A DNA stretch of 27,864 bases from an uncultured Bacilli bacterium (GTDB lineage Bacteria; Bacillota_I; Bacilli_A; RF39; UBA660), in contig CALVJI010000004.1 in assembly GCA_944332105.1 (NCBI GenBank), positions 1 through 27,864 on the forward strand. Reading direction: 5' to 3'. Below are positions 1 to 7,901 of this stretch, piece by piece (position 1 is the first letter of the stretch; each line of letters opens with the position of its first letter). The notes beneath the pieces were generated by a model. The model saw only the letters and a list, made by a program, of their open reading frames with translations, did not search any database and was not told where the DNA came from. The position numbers and the translations under genes are program-made.

Positions 1-222
1 CAAGATCCCAAATTCAGAGAATATATGACGAAAGAAGAAGATGACCGAAAAAAAAGAAATACCGAACTTAGAGAAGCTCGTGAACAAGGAATCGAATATG
101 GCGAAAAAAATCGCAATTTAGAAATAGCAAAAACTATGCTTAAAGCAAACGAAGACATAAAAAAAATATGTGAATACACAGGACTAAGTGAAGAAGAGAT
201 AAATAAACTAACGATAGATTAA
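1..222 (+). CDS. C-terminal end of an Rpn/PD-(D/E)XK nuclease family (putative transposase) protein, partial
   Basis: The frame is open from base 1, so the gene begins outside the window and only the last 73 residues are visible. The tail is charged and helical (roughly residues 10-45), then a short helical motif, AKTMLKANEDIKKICEYTGL, followed by SEEEINKL. This 'AxxML...I..I...TGLS.EEI..L' ending is typical of the Rpn recombination-promoting nuclease / PD-(D/E)XK transposase family, in which the nuclease core is N-terminal and therefore not seen here. An ATG at 25 lies in frame, but the coding sequence upstream of it argues against it being the real start. Whether the full gene is intact cannot be judged. 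The family call rests on the tail only. Confidence 0.6.
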   Translation, partial: QDPKFREYMTKEEDDRKKRNTELREAREQGIEYGEKNRNLEIAKTMLKANEDIKKICEYTGLSEEEINKLTID

Positions 223-239
223 TTTTTCTAAGTAAAGCA

Positions 240-266
240 AAAAAAAGATTATTCAAAAACAATCTT
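240..266 (-). terminator. Rho-independent terminator of the minus-strand gene at 249-713
   Basis: On the minus strand AAGATT (266-261) pairs with AATCTT (250-245) around a 10-base loop and is followed by a run of T. The hairpin overlaps the stop codon of the membrane-protein gene. The stem is only 6 bp, so it is moderate in strength. Confidence 0.45.
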
Positions 267-713
267 ACTTTGTGATATCATTTGATATCTTTTTCTTTTA
301 TTTTTTTCTTTCATTTCGACAAACAAAAAGTCGTAAACAGATTCCCAAATAGCCAACCAGCCTAAAATCAATAAAAACTCATGTAAAAATTCAACTTTGA
401 TTAAATAAATAAACAATAAAATAATAATACCCGCAAAAAACAAAATTCCTCGAAAAGCATTAGCTAAAGTATTTTTAATTTTTTCTTCTTTCCATTCTGC
501 AATAAAATTCGCATGAATAAGCTTGATAATTTCTTCCTTTTCTTGCTCGGAAAACTTTTGAGAAGAAGAAATAGTAATAGATATTTTATTATTAGCAGGA
601 TAACCAAAACATTCTTCATAAATAAAAGAAGCTAAAGTTGGATTTAAAGTGTTCTTGCTAAAAGGATGATAAATATCTTCTAAAGAATTTAAATTTACTT
701 TAATTTGTATCAT
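249..713 (-). CDS. Hypothetical two-span membrane protein
   Basis: 154 residues; no family recognised. Residues 1-85 are soluble with alternating hydrophobic and charged stretches. Two hydrophobic segments follow at about 88-107 (FRGILFFAGIIILLFIYLI) and 111-130, then a basic tail (EKNKRKRYQ). A ribosome binding site GGTGA lies about 7 bases before the ATG, and an extended -10 element lies just upstream, so this is probably a real single-gene unit. It sits between an Rpn-type gene fragment and tRNA-Glu. The function is unknown. Confidence 0.6.
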   Translation of the reverse strand: MIQIKVNLNSLEDIYHPFSKNTLNPTLASFIYEECFGYPANNKISITISSSQKFSEQEKEEIIKLIHANFIAEWKEEKIKNTLANAFRGILFFAGIIILLFIYLIKVEFLHEFLLILGWLAIWESVYDFLFVEMKEKNKRKRYQMISQSKIVFE

Positions 714-730
714 ATAGTTTCACCATCTAG

Positions 731-739
731 ACTATATCA
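731..739 (-). promoter_or_regulatory. Extended -10 promoter element for the 249-713 gene
   Basis: Read on the minus strand the bases are TGaTATAGT, an extended -10 (TGN followed by a TATAAT-like hexamer). It lies about 18 bases before the start codon. No good -35 is seen, which extended -10 promoters tolerate. Confidence 0.5.
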
Positions 740-752
740 TAGTTTGAAAATT

Positions 753-789
753 TTTAAAAGAAAAAACGACTATGAATTGCTAGTCGTTT
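753..789 (-). terminator. Terminator of tRNA-Glu
   Basis: A perfect 9 bp stem, AAACGACTA (minus strand 789-781) with TAGTCGTTT (772-764), has an 8-base loop and runs straight into T-rich sequence on the minus strand. It lies 11 bases after the tRNA 3' end. Confidence 0.85.
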
Positions 790-799
790 AAAATCACTT

Positions 800-876
800 T
801 GGTGACCCGTACGAGTTTCGAACTCGTGAATGTAACCTTGAGAGGGTTATGTGTTAAACCACTTCACCAACGGGCC
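800..876 (-). tRNA. tRNA-Glu (anticodon CUC)
   Basis: The minus strand folds as a full cloverleaf. The acceptor is GGCCCGT with ACGGGTC (one G-U), the anticodon stem is TAACC/GGTTA around loop CTCTCAA, the T arm is ACGAG/CTCGT with TTCGAAA, the discriminator is A and the CCA is encoded (802-800). The anticodon occupies 842-840 and reads CUC, decoding GAG. The body matches tRNA-Glu of Bacillota. A TACAAT-like -10 (892-887) lies about 10 bases upstream of the mature 5' end. A CUC isoacceptor in an AT-rich genome implies that a UUC tRNA-Glu exists elsewhere. Confidence 0.93.
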
Positions 877-984
877 AAGCAATGTAATTGTATCACGAAC
901 TGTCAAAAAATAGAAGAGTTTTTTAAAAAGTCTTTTAAAAAAAAGCAAATTCGTTTAAAATAAAAAAGAAAGTAGGAGAGTAGA

Positions 985-1644
985 ATGAAAATTGCTTTAA
1001 TTAATGAAAATAGTCAGAAAAAGAAAAATGCTTTTATTTTAAATGTTTTAGAAAAAGTTGCAAAGAAATATGGCCATCAGGTTTTTAATTACGGTGTGAG
1101 TGAAGATAAAGATGCTCATATTGATTATGTTGGAGCAGGCTTGCTTGCCGGCATCTTATTAAATGCTCATGCAGTGGATTTTGTCGTTATGGGATGTGCA
1201 AGTGGCGAAGGAGTTATGCTAAGTGCGAATGCCATGCCTCATGTCTATTGCGGCTTTATTACCGATGCGGTTGATGCTAAGCTTTTTGCCAAAATAAATG
1301 CTGGGAATGCAGTTTCTATTCCGTTTGGCAAATATTTTGGCGTCGGCACAGAATTTCAATTAGAAAGCATTTTTGAAACCCTATTTCAAACACCCTTTGG
1401 CGAAGGATATCCCTTAGAAAGAAGAGAAATCCAAGAAAAACAACGAGCTTCTTTAAGTGAAATAAAAAGAATATCTCAAATTAACATGAGTGAAATAGTA
1501 GAAGAAGTAGACAAAGATTTTTTATATCAAATTATTCATAATGAGTATTTTGAAGAAAATTTTTTTGAACATTCACAAGATGATGAAATAAGTGAATTAT
1601 TAAAAGACCTTTTTGATGCTTGGGTTGAAGAGCCATTTAATTAG
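985..1644 (+). CDS. RpiB/LacA/LacB family sugar-phosphate isomerase
   Basis: 219 residues. The first ~150 residues have the RpiB fold, which interconverts ribulose 5-phosphate and ribose 5-phosphate (or related sugar phosphates). Visible marks are the N-terminal MKIALINENS strand, the GCASGEG loop with a cysteine at residue 71 matching the RpiB active-site region, and the NAGNAVSIPFGKYFGVG segment. Residues ~150-219 form an acidic helical extension longer than classical RpiB (about 150 residues); such long forms are known in Bacillota. The start is supported by AGGAG 9 bases upstream. The exact sugar cannot be told from sequence. With the transketolase-like gene in the same window it hints at a non-oxidative pentose phosphate pathway. 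Confidence 0.8.
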   Translation: MKIALINENSQKKKNAFILNVLEKVAKKYGHQVFNYGVSEDKDAHIDYVGAGLLAGILLNAHAVDFVVMGCASGEGVMLSANAMPHVYCGFITDAVDAKLFAKINAGNAVSIPFGKYFGVGTEFQLESIFETLFQTPFGEGYPLERREIQEKQRASLSEIKRISQINMSEIVEEVDKDFLYQIIHNEYFEENFFEHSQDDEISELLKDLFDAWVEEPFN

Positions 1645-1673
1645 TTGAGAAAAAAAGAAAAGTTCGTTATAAT
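1645..1673 (+). promoter_or_regulatory. Sigma-A promoter of the glycosyltransferase gene at 1702
   Basis: TTGAGA (1645-1650), a 17-base spacer, then a perfect TATAAT (1668-1673). It begins right after the rpiB-like stop codon. The TTG that could be read as an early start for the glycosyltransferase is the -35 element itself. Confidence 0.85.
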
Positions 1674-1700
1674 AGCCTCTATTAAGAAAAGAGGTTTTTT
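1674..1700 (+). promoter_or_regulatory. Hairpin with T-run overlapping the downstream ribosome binding site
   Basis: AGCCTCT (1674-1680) can pair with AGAGGTT (1690-1696, one G-U) and a T6 run follows. The 3' arm is the Shine-Dalgarno sequence of the next gene. Transcripts reading through from the upstream gene would form the hairpin. Transcripts started from the local promoter (expected start near 1680) lack most of the 5' arm. The stem is short, so the role is tentative. Confidence 0.4.
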
Positions 1701-1701
1701 A

Positions 1702-2748
1702 ATGCGTAAAGTTTCTGTAATCATTCCTTGTCATAATGCGGATAAGTATTTACAAGCATGTTTAAATTCAGTCATCAATCAAACCTTACAGGACATTGAA
1801 ATATTGGCTATTAATGATCATAGCACCGATAATACTTGGAATATTTTAACAAACTATCAGCAAAAATATCCTTTTAAAATGCGTATCTTTTCATTAACAG
1901 ATCAAACTGGGGTGTCTGCCGCCCGTAATGTAGGACTTGCTCATGCTACCGGCGAATATATTGGTTTTGTTGATGCTGATGATGTAATCGCCCTTAATAT
2001 GTACGAAGATTTTTATAAAATGGCAAAAACAAAAGAAGTGCCCATTGTTGTTGGTAACTGTGATCGTATTTTAAAAGACGAGTATCTCCAAAATGAAATG
2101 TATTACACCAGAGTAGTGTGCCGTGAGGGTTATATCAATTATCTTGAAAAAAATCATGCTTTTTTTGGTGAATCTCCCGCTTGTTGGGACAAATTGTTTT
2201 CTCATGATTTTATTGGTGATTTTACATTTTTAGAAGATAAAATTTTTGAAGATGGTGGTTTTACCTATCCTTTATTATTAAAAGCCAAAGAAGTATATGA
2301 ATATCTACGTATGGATTATTTATACCGGATGACTCCGGGTAGTATTACGAATCGTTTTGCCATGCCAAATGCTAAAGTCCTAGATATTTTAGCCATTGTA
2401 AAAAATATGCTTACCTACGCTCATCAAGAAAAATTTTCGGTAGAGCAAATGAATTTATTAAATGATTTAGCTAAAAGTAATCTCCTAAACACTTTAAATA
2501 GAATAGAACGTTGGTCCATACCTTCATCTTCTAAACAAAAAATCATCGAAAAATATTTAAAATGCTGTTTCTATTATTTTCCAGATTTATTTTCCTTTTC
2601 TACGAAAGATGGAACTTTTCTCGCTGCACCCTTAATAAAAAAATGGCAAAAAATCGTTTCACCACATGATATTTCTTTGTTTCAAGCGAAAAAAACTGAA
2701 GAAGATGTCATAAAACTTGTCAAATCTCTAGAAATTAGTAGCAACTAA
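1702..2748 (+). CDS. Family 2 glycosyltransferase (GT-A fold)
   Basis: 348 residues from the ATG at 1702. This start is chosen because AGAGG precedes it and the upstream in-frame TTG lies in a promoter. The N terminus VSVIIPCHNADKYLQACLNS, the motif EILAINDHSTDNT and the metal-binding site VDADD (residue ~90) define a GT2 enzyme that transfers a sugar from a nucleotide-sugar donor. A long C-terminal helical part carries FGESPACWDKLF and FEDGGFTYPLL, usual in GT2 enzymes acting on cell-surface polysaccharide or teichoic-acid-like polymers. No membrane segment is evident. Donor and acceptor are unknown. A second GT2 lies at 6807. Confidence 0.85.
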   Translation: MRKVSVIIPCHNADKYLQACLNSVINQTLQDIEILAINDHSTDNTWNILTNYQQKYPFKMRIFSLTDQTGVSAARNVGLAHATGEYIGFVDADDVIALNMYEDFYKMAKTKEVPIVVGNCDRILKDEYLQNEMYYTRVVCREGYINYLEKNHAFFGESPACWDKLFSHDFIGDFTFLEDKIFEDGGFTYPLLLKAKEVYEYLRMDYLYRMTPGSITNRFAMPNAKVLDILAIVKNMLTYAHQEKFSVEQMNLLNDLAKSNLLNTLNRIERWSIPSSSKQKIIEKYLKCCFYYFPDLFSFSTKDGTFLAAPLIKKWQKIVSPHDISLFQAKKTEEDVIKLVKSLEISSN

Positions 2749-2761
2749 GTAAGAAAAAAAG

Positions 2762-2767
2762 TATAAT
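2762..2767 (+). promoter_or_regulatory. -10 element (TATAAT) before the ABC transporter operon
   Basis: A perfect TATAAT lies 22 bases before the ATG at 2790; no convincing -35 is seen. An in-frame ATG at 2766 is inside this element and so cannot be the true start. Confidence 0.55.
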
Positions 2768-2789
2768 GAGAAAGGAAAGGAAAGAGTTT

Positions 2790-3689
2790 ATGTTAAAAGT
2801 AGAACATGTAACCAAATATTATGGTGAAAATAAAGCCGTTGATGACTTATCATTTCAAGTAGAAGATGGTAAAATATTCGGCTTATTAGGAGTGAATGGC
2901 GCTGGTAAAACAACGACATTTCGAATGATTATTGGTTTACTTGAACCAACAAGTGGCAAGATCACTTTAAATGGCAAACCTATTGATTATAGTGTAACCG
3001 ATACCATTGGCTTTTTAACAGAAGAAAGAAGTTTGTTAACTAAATTGACTGTTAAAGAACAAATTATTTATTATGGAACCTTAAAAGGCATGAAAGAGGA
3101 AAGTATTTTAAAAAAACTCGATGAATGGTTAGAAAGATTCCATATCACTGAATACAAAGAAAGAAAAATCAAAGAATTATCAAAAGGAAATCAACAAAAA
3201 GTCCAATTTATTTCAGCGGTAATTAATGATCCAAAATTGCTGATTTTAGATGAACCTTTTTCTGGTTTAGATCCAATTAATGTTGAAATGTTTATGGATG
3301 CGATTAAAGACTTTAAAAAGAAGGGAAGTAGTATAATTTTTTCTTCTCATCGGATGGAACATGTTGAAATGTTTTGTGAAAGTTTAGTCATTTTAGTAAA
3401 AGGAAAAAGTGTACTAGAAGGTGAATTAAAACAAATCAAAAAAGATTTTCGTCGGAAAAACATTCATATTAAAGGCGATGTTTCTATACCAAATTTAAAA
3501 CAGCTTAAAGGCGTTTTAGAAGTAGAGGAAAATGCAGATGAAATTATCGTAAAAATAAGTGATGATTCCTACATCAATGATGTCTTTGACGAAGTAAAAA
3601 AAGGAACAGACATTACCGAGTTTTCCGTTGAAGATCCAAGTCTCAATGAAATTTTCTTAAGTAAAGTAGGTGAAACATATGAAGGCTAA
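2790..3689 (+). CDS. ABC transporter ATP-binding protein, NatA/YhaQ-like
   Basis: 299 residues from the ATG at 2790, preceded by a GGAAAGAG ribosome binding site. It is a complete nucleotide-binding domain: Walker A GVNGAGKT (34-41), signature LSKGNQQK (130-137), Walker B LLILDE (150-155), D-loop SGLD (158-161) and switch His187. The region after ~215 matches the C-terminal domain common to ABC-2 exporter ATPases. It powers the membrane protein encoded next, whose start overlaps this gene's end by 11 bases, a sign of translational coupling. NatAB-type pairs export ions, drugs or peptides; the substrate here is not known. Confidence 0.9.
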   Translation: MLKVEHVTKYYGENKAVDDLSFQVEDGKIFGLLGVNGAGKTTTFRMIIGLLEPTSGKITLNGKPIDYSVTDTIGFLTEERSLLTKLTVKEQIIYYGTLKGMKEESILKKLDEWLERFHITEYKERKIKELSKGNQQKVQFISAVINDPKLLILDEPFSGLDPINVEMFMDAIKDFKKKGSSIIFSSHRMEHVEMFCESLVILVKGKSVLEGELKQIKKDFRRKNIHIKGDVSIPNLKQLKGVLEVEENADEIIVKISDDSYINDVFDEVKKGTDITEFSVEDPSLNEIFLSKVGETYEG

Positions 3690-5001
3690 ATTAAAATTTT
3701 TAACCAAACAAAGTTTAGATAAAAAAATCAAAACAAAATGGTTTAAAGGCGTGAACATCTTTTTACTTTTATTATTTATCTTACTTGTAAATATCGATCG
3801 GGTTATTGCCGTCTTTGGTGGTGACTTTGAAAGTGAAATCACTATTTATGTTGAAGATGAATTAAATGTCTACGATGAGTTTAATATGACATTCGAAAGC
3901 TTATCTGAGTCTCTTGGCGAGGCAAAGAACTATCAAGTCACAAAAAATAAAAAAAATTTAGAGGAATTAAAGACAGAATTAAATGAAGAAAATGACGCGA
4001 TTATCGTTCATTTATTAGAAGATGAGACAAATTATATGCGTGCAGAGATTATTTCATACGATGATATAGGAACGGTAACAACCCAGTTAATATCGGCTGC
4101 CATCAATAGTGTCAAATCAAACTATGCGGCGACCGAAAGTGGATTAACGAATGAGCAGATTTTAGCTCTGACATCACCAGTTGAAGTATCCACCGTTTTA
4201 ACGAATCCGGATATTGAAAATAAAGAAGGGCAAGATATTGTTGCCGCCGGAGTAATGCTTATCTTTATTTTACCTTGCTTCTTCTTAATTTTAATGCTTG
4301 TGCAAATGATCGGAGCAGAAGTAAACGACGAAAAATCGACCCGAAGCATGGAGATTATTATTTCCAATGTTTCTCCTAAAGTTCACTTCTTATCCAAAAT
4401 ATTTGCTTCAACTTTATTTGTTGTTATTCAAGGCGTTTTATTACTACTTTATGGCGTCATCGCTGTTGTAATCCGTAATTTAATAGGTGGCACCGCCCTT
4501 TCAGCCATGAGTGGGGATGTAACAAAAGAGTTAACTGAGATTTTAACATTGGTTCAAGATACAGGCGTATTTTCCTTATTATTGCGAGGTCTACCAATTA
4601 TCTTAATCTTATTCTTACTATCCTTTGTTGCCTACGCGATTGTTGCTGGTGTTCTTGCCTCAATGACAACGAGTATTGAAGATTTTCAACAACTCCAAAC
4701 TCCTATCATGTTAATTATTATGATTGGCTATTACCTAGCGATTATGGCCGTGCAATTCGATGGTTCCTTATTCATTGAAATTGCTTCATATATTCCGATG
4801 CTTTCATTCTTGCTCTCACCAGTACTATATATGATTGGTCAAATTACTATTTGGGAACTAGCAATTTCGACAGTCATCATGGCCGTATTTACTTGGATAA
4901 TCTTTAAATATGGACTTCGAATTTATAAAGTAGGTATATTAAATTATTCTTCATCTAAGTTATGGCGCAAGATGTTTAAATCGTTAAAAGCCAAAAAATA
5001 G
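3679..5001 (+). CDS. ABC-2 type permease, NatB/YhaP-like
   Basis: 440 residues from the ATG at 3679 (AGGTG seven bases upstream); a GTG nine bases earlier is the less likely start. The topology is typical of NatB-like exporters: one N-terminal span (about residues 24-42), a large extracellular domain (to ~190), then five or so spans including the conserved stretch MIGAEVNDEKSTRSMEIIIS after the second span. It forms the membrane half of the exporter with the ATPase encoded upstream. The ORF is intact and a strong terminator follows. Confidence 0.88.
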   Translation: MKAKLKFLTKQSLDKKIKTKWFKGVNIFLLLLFILLVNIDRVIAVFGGDFESEITIYVEDELNVYDEFNMTFESLSESLGEAKNYQVTKNKKNLEELKTELNEENDAIIVHLLEDETNYMRAEIISYDDIGTVTTQLISAAINSVKSNYAATESGLTNEQILALTSPVEVSTVLTNPDIENKEGQDIVAAGVMLIFILPCFFLILMLVQMIGAEVNDEKSTRSMEIIISNVSPKVHFLSKIFASTLFVVIQGVLLLLYGVIAVVIRNLIGGTALSAMSGDVTKELTEILTLVQDTGVFSLLLRGLPIILILFLLSFVAYAIVAGVLASMTTSIEDFQQLQTPIMLIIMIGYYLAIMAVQFDGSLFIEIASYIPMLSFLLSPVLYMIGQITIWELAISTVIMAVFTWIIFKYGLRIYKVGILNYSSSKLWRKMFKSLKAKK

Positions 5002-5014
5002 AAAAAAATATTCT

Positions 5015-5047
5015 AAAAAAATTGCTACCTTTTTAGCAATTTTTTTT
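5015..5047 (+). terminator. Rho-independent terminator of the ABC exporter operon
   Basis: ATTGCTA (5021-5027) pairs with TAGCAAT (5034-5040), extended by A-run/T-run pairing, with a T7 tract directly after. The stem is about 12 bp including A-T pairs. Confidence 0.9.
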
Positions 5048-5048
5048 G

Positions 5049-5054
5049 TATAAT
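5049..5054 (+). promoter_or_regulatory. -10 element (TATAAT) of the amidase-glycosyltransferase unit
   Basis: A perfect TATAAT starts two bases after the T tract of the preceding terminator, 22 bases before the amidase ATG. Any -35 would fall inside the terminator hairpin and is not obvious. Confidence 0.5.
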
Positions 5055-5075
5055 AATAAATAGGAGTAAGGTAGT

Positions 5076-6785
5076 ATGAAGAAGAATGTTGTAATAATCT
5101 GTGTTTGTTTATTAATTTTTATAAACTTAGCTTTTTTTGCTATCGGTTATTATTCTTATTTACATCCTAAACTAGGAGATTTTACGATTTTAAATGTAGT
5201 TCGTACCAATGAATTTTTAGCTGTCAACGTTTCTCCTTCGTTAAATGCCACGAAATACGTAGTTTTTTTTTATTTTAAAGATACCAAATTTTATAAAAAA
5301 ACAGACAATACCAATCAAATTACTTTAGATAATTTAGAAGCCGATTATCAAAGTGAGTTAACGATTGAAGTCGCCGCATATAATAAAAATAACGAAGTAA
5401 AAAATAGTGAAAATACCTATTCATATATTTATGAAGATGCGAGTTTTGAAAAAGACCAAAATCATCTTGTTTCTAAAACGACGAATTTATCTTTAAAAAT
5501 CGCGGGCTATGATCCTCATGAAGAGTATGTAGTAAAATTGTATCACAAAAATGCTTTCTTATATCAAACTACAGATGTAAGAGAAGAAATAAGTATTCCA
5601 TATGATGTGATTAAAAATTATTCAGGTCGCATAACCGCGATTTTATATACCAAAGATAATCGAAAATTAAGTACTTTTAATTTTTACTTAAATACACCTG
5701 TAGTAGGAAAAATAAAGATTACCTCACCAACCGAAGAATTTAGCACGCGTTGGAATGATGTTACAGTAAAATATCAAGGTGGTGAGAATGCGAATCATTT
5801 CTTTTTGTACTTATATCAAAACGGTGTTCTAGCTCATTTTACTGAGGTTTTTCCAGAGGAAAACAGTTTTACAATTCCTGCTTCTATTCTAACGGAAGAA
5901 ACAGATTATGAAGTAGTATTAGAAGCAGTTTACGAAGATTATTCAGAAATTGCCGAACGCGCGCAATTTACACTGCATGTTAGTAAAAAGGAGACAACCG
6001 AACCAGTCTATGTCAGTCATAATCCAAGTTTTATCAAAAGAGGAACAACTGTTACTTTAGAAAGTAACACGCCAAATACAACGATCTATTATACGGTAGA
6101 TGGCACGGATCCAACGACGGATAGTTTAGTGTATCAAGAACCATTAACAATAAATGCAGATACGATCGTTAAAACATATGCTGTTAGTCAAAATCGTTTT
6201 GATTCGGCAGTGAATACCTATACTTTTTTAATTGGTGAGAAAACACCGGTAATCTATTTGAGCCCAAGTAACCAAGGGTTCAACTATGGACATGAAGATA
6301 CCCCTTATACAACAGAAAAAGAAATGATGAATAAACTGGCTGACGTGATTGAAAAATATTTAAAAGCCGCGAATTTCATCGTCTATCGGAATAACCCAAA
6401 CACAGATATTAATACCTGGAATAGTGAAAGCAATTATGTCAAAGCTGATTTCCACTTAGCCATTCACTCCAATGCTTCTAAAGATCAAACGGCAAGAGGC
6501 ATTGAAATCTATGTAGATAAAGAAACATCGCCATCTTTATCGGCCGCGGCAAACGTCTATAAAAACCTTTGGAGTATATATCCGGCTAGTAACGTGTCAG
6601 CTTATAATCGCGGTGTTAGATACGCAAGAGGTAGTCTTGGTGAAGCAAATGATGAATACGTAGCAAACGGGGCTTTAATTGAAGTCGCTTTTCATGATAA
6701 CTACGAAGATGCCATGTGGATGGTGGAAAAAATGGAAGAAATCGGTCAAAACATTGCAAATTCGATTATTTCCTATTATAATTAA
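5076..6785 (+). CDS. Membrane-anchored N-acetylmuramoyl-L-alanine amidase (Amidase_3) with CHB_HEX_C-type domain
   Basis: 569 residues. Residues 5-27 form an N-terminal signal anchor, so the rest lies outside the cell. Residues ~35-300 contain two or three beta-sandwich-like repeats without a firm family match. Residues ~308-387 are a chitobiase/hexosaminidase C-terminal-like domain (IYYTVDGTDPTTDSLVYQEP). Residues ~389-566 are an Amidase_3 domain cleaving the MurNAc-L-Ala bond of peptidoglycan: TTEKEMMNKLADVIEKYL, HLAIHSNASK and LIEVAFHDN carry the expected metal and catalytic residues. The first zinc-ligand loop (GHGG in classical enzymes) is replaced by SPSNQGFNYGHED, a form also seen in some phage and clostridial amidases. 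It is followed 21 bases later by a glycosyltransferase, probably co-transcribed. Confidence 0.85.
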   Translation: MKKNVVIICVCLLIFINLAFFAIGYYSYLHPKLGDFTILNVVRTNEFLAVNVSPSLNATKYVVFFYFKDTKFYKKTDNTNQITLDNLEADYQSELTIEVAAYNKNNEVKNSENTYSYIYEDASFEKDQNHLVSKTTNLSLKIAGYDPHEEYVVKLYHKNAFLYQTTDVREEISIPYDVIKNYSGRITAILYTKDNRKLSTFNFYLNTPVVGKIKITSPTEEFSTRWNDVTVKYQGGENANHFFLYLYQNGVLAHFTEVFPEENSFTIPASILTEETDYEVVLEAVYEDYSEIAERAQFTLHVSKKETTEPVYVSHNPSFIKRGTTVTLESNTPNTTIYYTVDGTDPTTDSLVYQEPLTINADTIVKTYAVSQNRFDSAVNTYTFLIGEKTPVIYLSPSNQGFNYGHEDTPYTTEKEMMNKLADVIEKYLKAANFIVYRNNPNTDINTWNSESNYVKADFHLAIHSNASKDQTARGIEIYVDKETSPSLSAAANVYKNLWSIYPASNVSAYNRGVRYARGSLGEANDEYVANGALIEVAFHDNYEDAMWMVEKMEEIGQNIANSIISYYN

Positions 6786-6806
6786 GGCATAGAAAGTGAG
6801 AATTAT

Positions 6807-7808
6807 ATGAAATACATTACTTTTGCTGTTCCATGCTACAATTCAGAAGCTTATATGGAACACGCAATCGAAACTCTTTTAACTGGTGGGAAGGATGTTG
6901 AAATTATCTTAGTGGATGATGGCTCCAAAGATAATACTGGAAAAATCGCGGATGAATATCAAAAAAAATATCCAGATATCATTAAAGCTGTCCATAAAGA
7001 AAACGGCGGACATGGTTCAGGAGTAAATAAAGGCCTAGAACTTGCCACAGGACTTTATTACAAAGTAGTAGACTCAGACGATTGGGTAGATGAAGAAGCT
7101 TTACAAAAAGTTTTAACGACGATCAAAAAACTTCACAAACAAAAAGAGGACGTAGATATGCTAGTCGTAAACTATGTCTATGAAAAAGAAGGCGAACAAA
7201 AAGTGATTCGCTATACAAAGACTTTACCTGAAAATAAAGTGTTTACATGGGATGAAGTGGGTAAATTTAAAAAGGATGCTTATTTATTAATGCATTCTGT
7301 GATTTATCGAACAGACTTTTTAAAAGAAATCGGTTTAAAATTGCCAGAAAAAACTTTCTACGTCGATAATATCTTTGTCTATTATCCTTTACCATTTATT
7401 AAAAAAATGTATTACTTAAATGTCGATTTTTATCGTTATTTCATTGGTAGAGAAGACCAATCTGTAAATGAACAAGTTATGATTAAACGAATTGATCAAC
7501 AACTTTTTGTTACGAAAAATATGATTGACTTCTTTAATCCGTATGATTATTGGGAAACAAACAAAAATTGTGCCAAATATTTAATTCATTATATTGATAT
7601 TATGATGAGCGTTTCTTCCATTCTATTACAAGTTTCAAATACCGATGAAAATCAACATAAACGTAAAGAACTATGGAAGTATTTAAAAGAGAAAAATCGC
7701 AAATTATATAAAACGTGTCGGTTGTCCTTATCTGGCGCGACTTGCTTACCACGCGATATTGCTGTTGTAGGCTATCGTATTGCTCGTAAGATTTATAAAT
7801 TTAATTAA
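6807..7808 (+). CDS. Family 2 glycosyltransferase
   Basis: 333 residues, ATG with AAAGTGAG upstream. ITFAVPCYNSEAYMEHAIETL, IILVDDGSKDNTG, KENGGHGSGVNKGLE and the metal site VDSDDW (residues ~91-96) give a clear GT-A fold GT2 enzyme. The C-terminal half (MHSVIYRTDFL, FYVDNIFVYYPL, GREDQSVNEQVMIKR) matches GT2 proteins of surface polysaccharide synthesis. No membrane span is seen. It lies 21 bases after the amidase gene, so the two may be expressed together in cell-wall or surface-glycan metabolism. The sugar is unknown. Confidence 0.85.
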   Translation: MKYITFAVPCYNSEAYMEHAIETLLTGGKDVEIILVDDGSKDNTGKIADEYQKKYPDIIKAVHKENGGHGSGVNKGLELATGLYYKVVDSDDWVDEEALQKVLTTIKKLHKQKEDVDMLVVNYVYEKEGEQKVIRYTKTLPENKVFTWDEVGKFKKDAYLLMHSVIYRTDFLKEIGLKLPEKTFYVDNIFVYYPLPFIKKMYYLNVDFYRYFIGREDQSVNEQVMIKRIDQQLFVTKNMIDFFNPYDYWETNKNCAKYLIHYIDIMMSVSSILLQVSNTDENQHKRKELWKYLKEKNRKLYKTCRLSLSGATCLPRDIAVVGYRIARKIYKFN

Positions 7809-7901
7809 AAATCAGGGGATTTTTAGGGTAAATATTATATGCGAAAAAGAAAAAAATGAATACAGTATAGTAAGCACAGGAAAAAAGAAAGGAGTGATAA
7901 T

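Noticed and set aside
877..930. TTGACA at 906-901 as -35 of tRNA-Glu
   Set aside because: Its spacing to the TACAAT element is only 8 bases, so the two cannot work together as a sigma-A promoter.
1645..1701. Extended N terminus of the glycosyltransferase from a TTG at 1645
   Set aside because: The TTG is the -35 hexamer of a near-perfect promoter, and the ATG at 1702 has a ribosome binding site and gives the usual GT2 N terminus.
2766..2789. ABC ATPase start at ATG 2766
   Set aside because: That ATG lies inside the TATAAT element; ATG 2790 follows a proper ribosome binding site and gives the normal N terminus MLKVEHVTKYYG.
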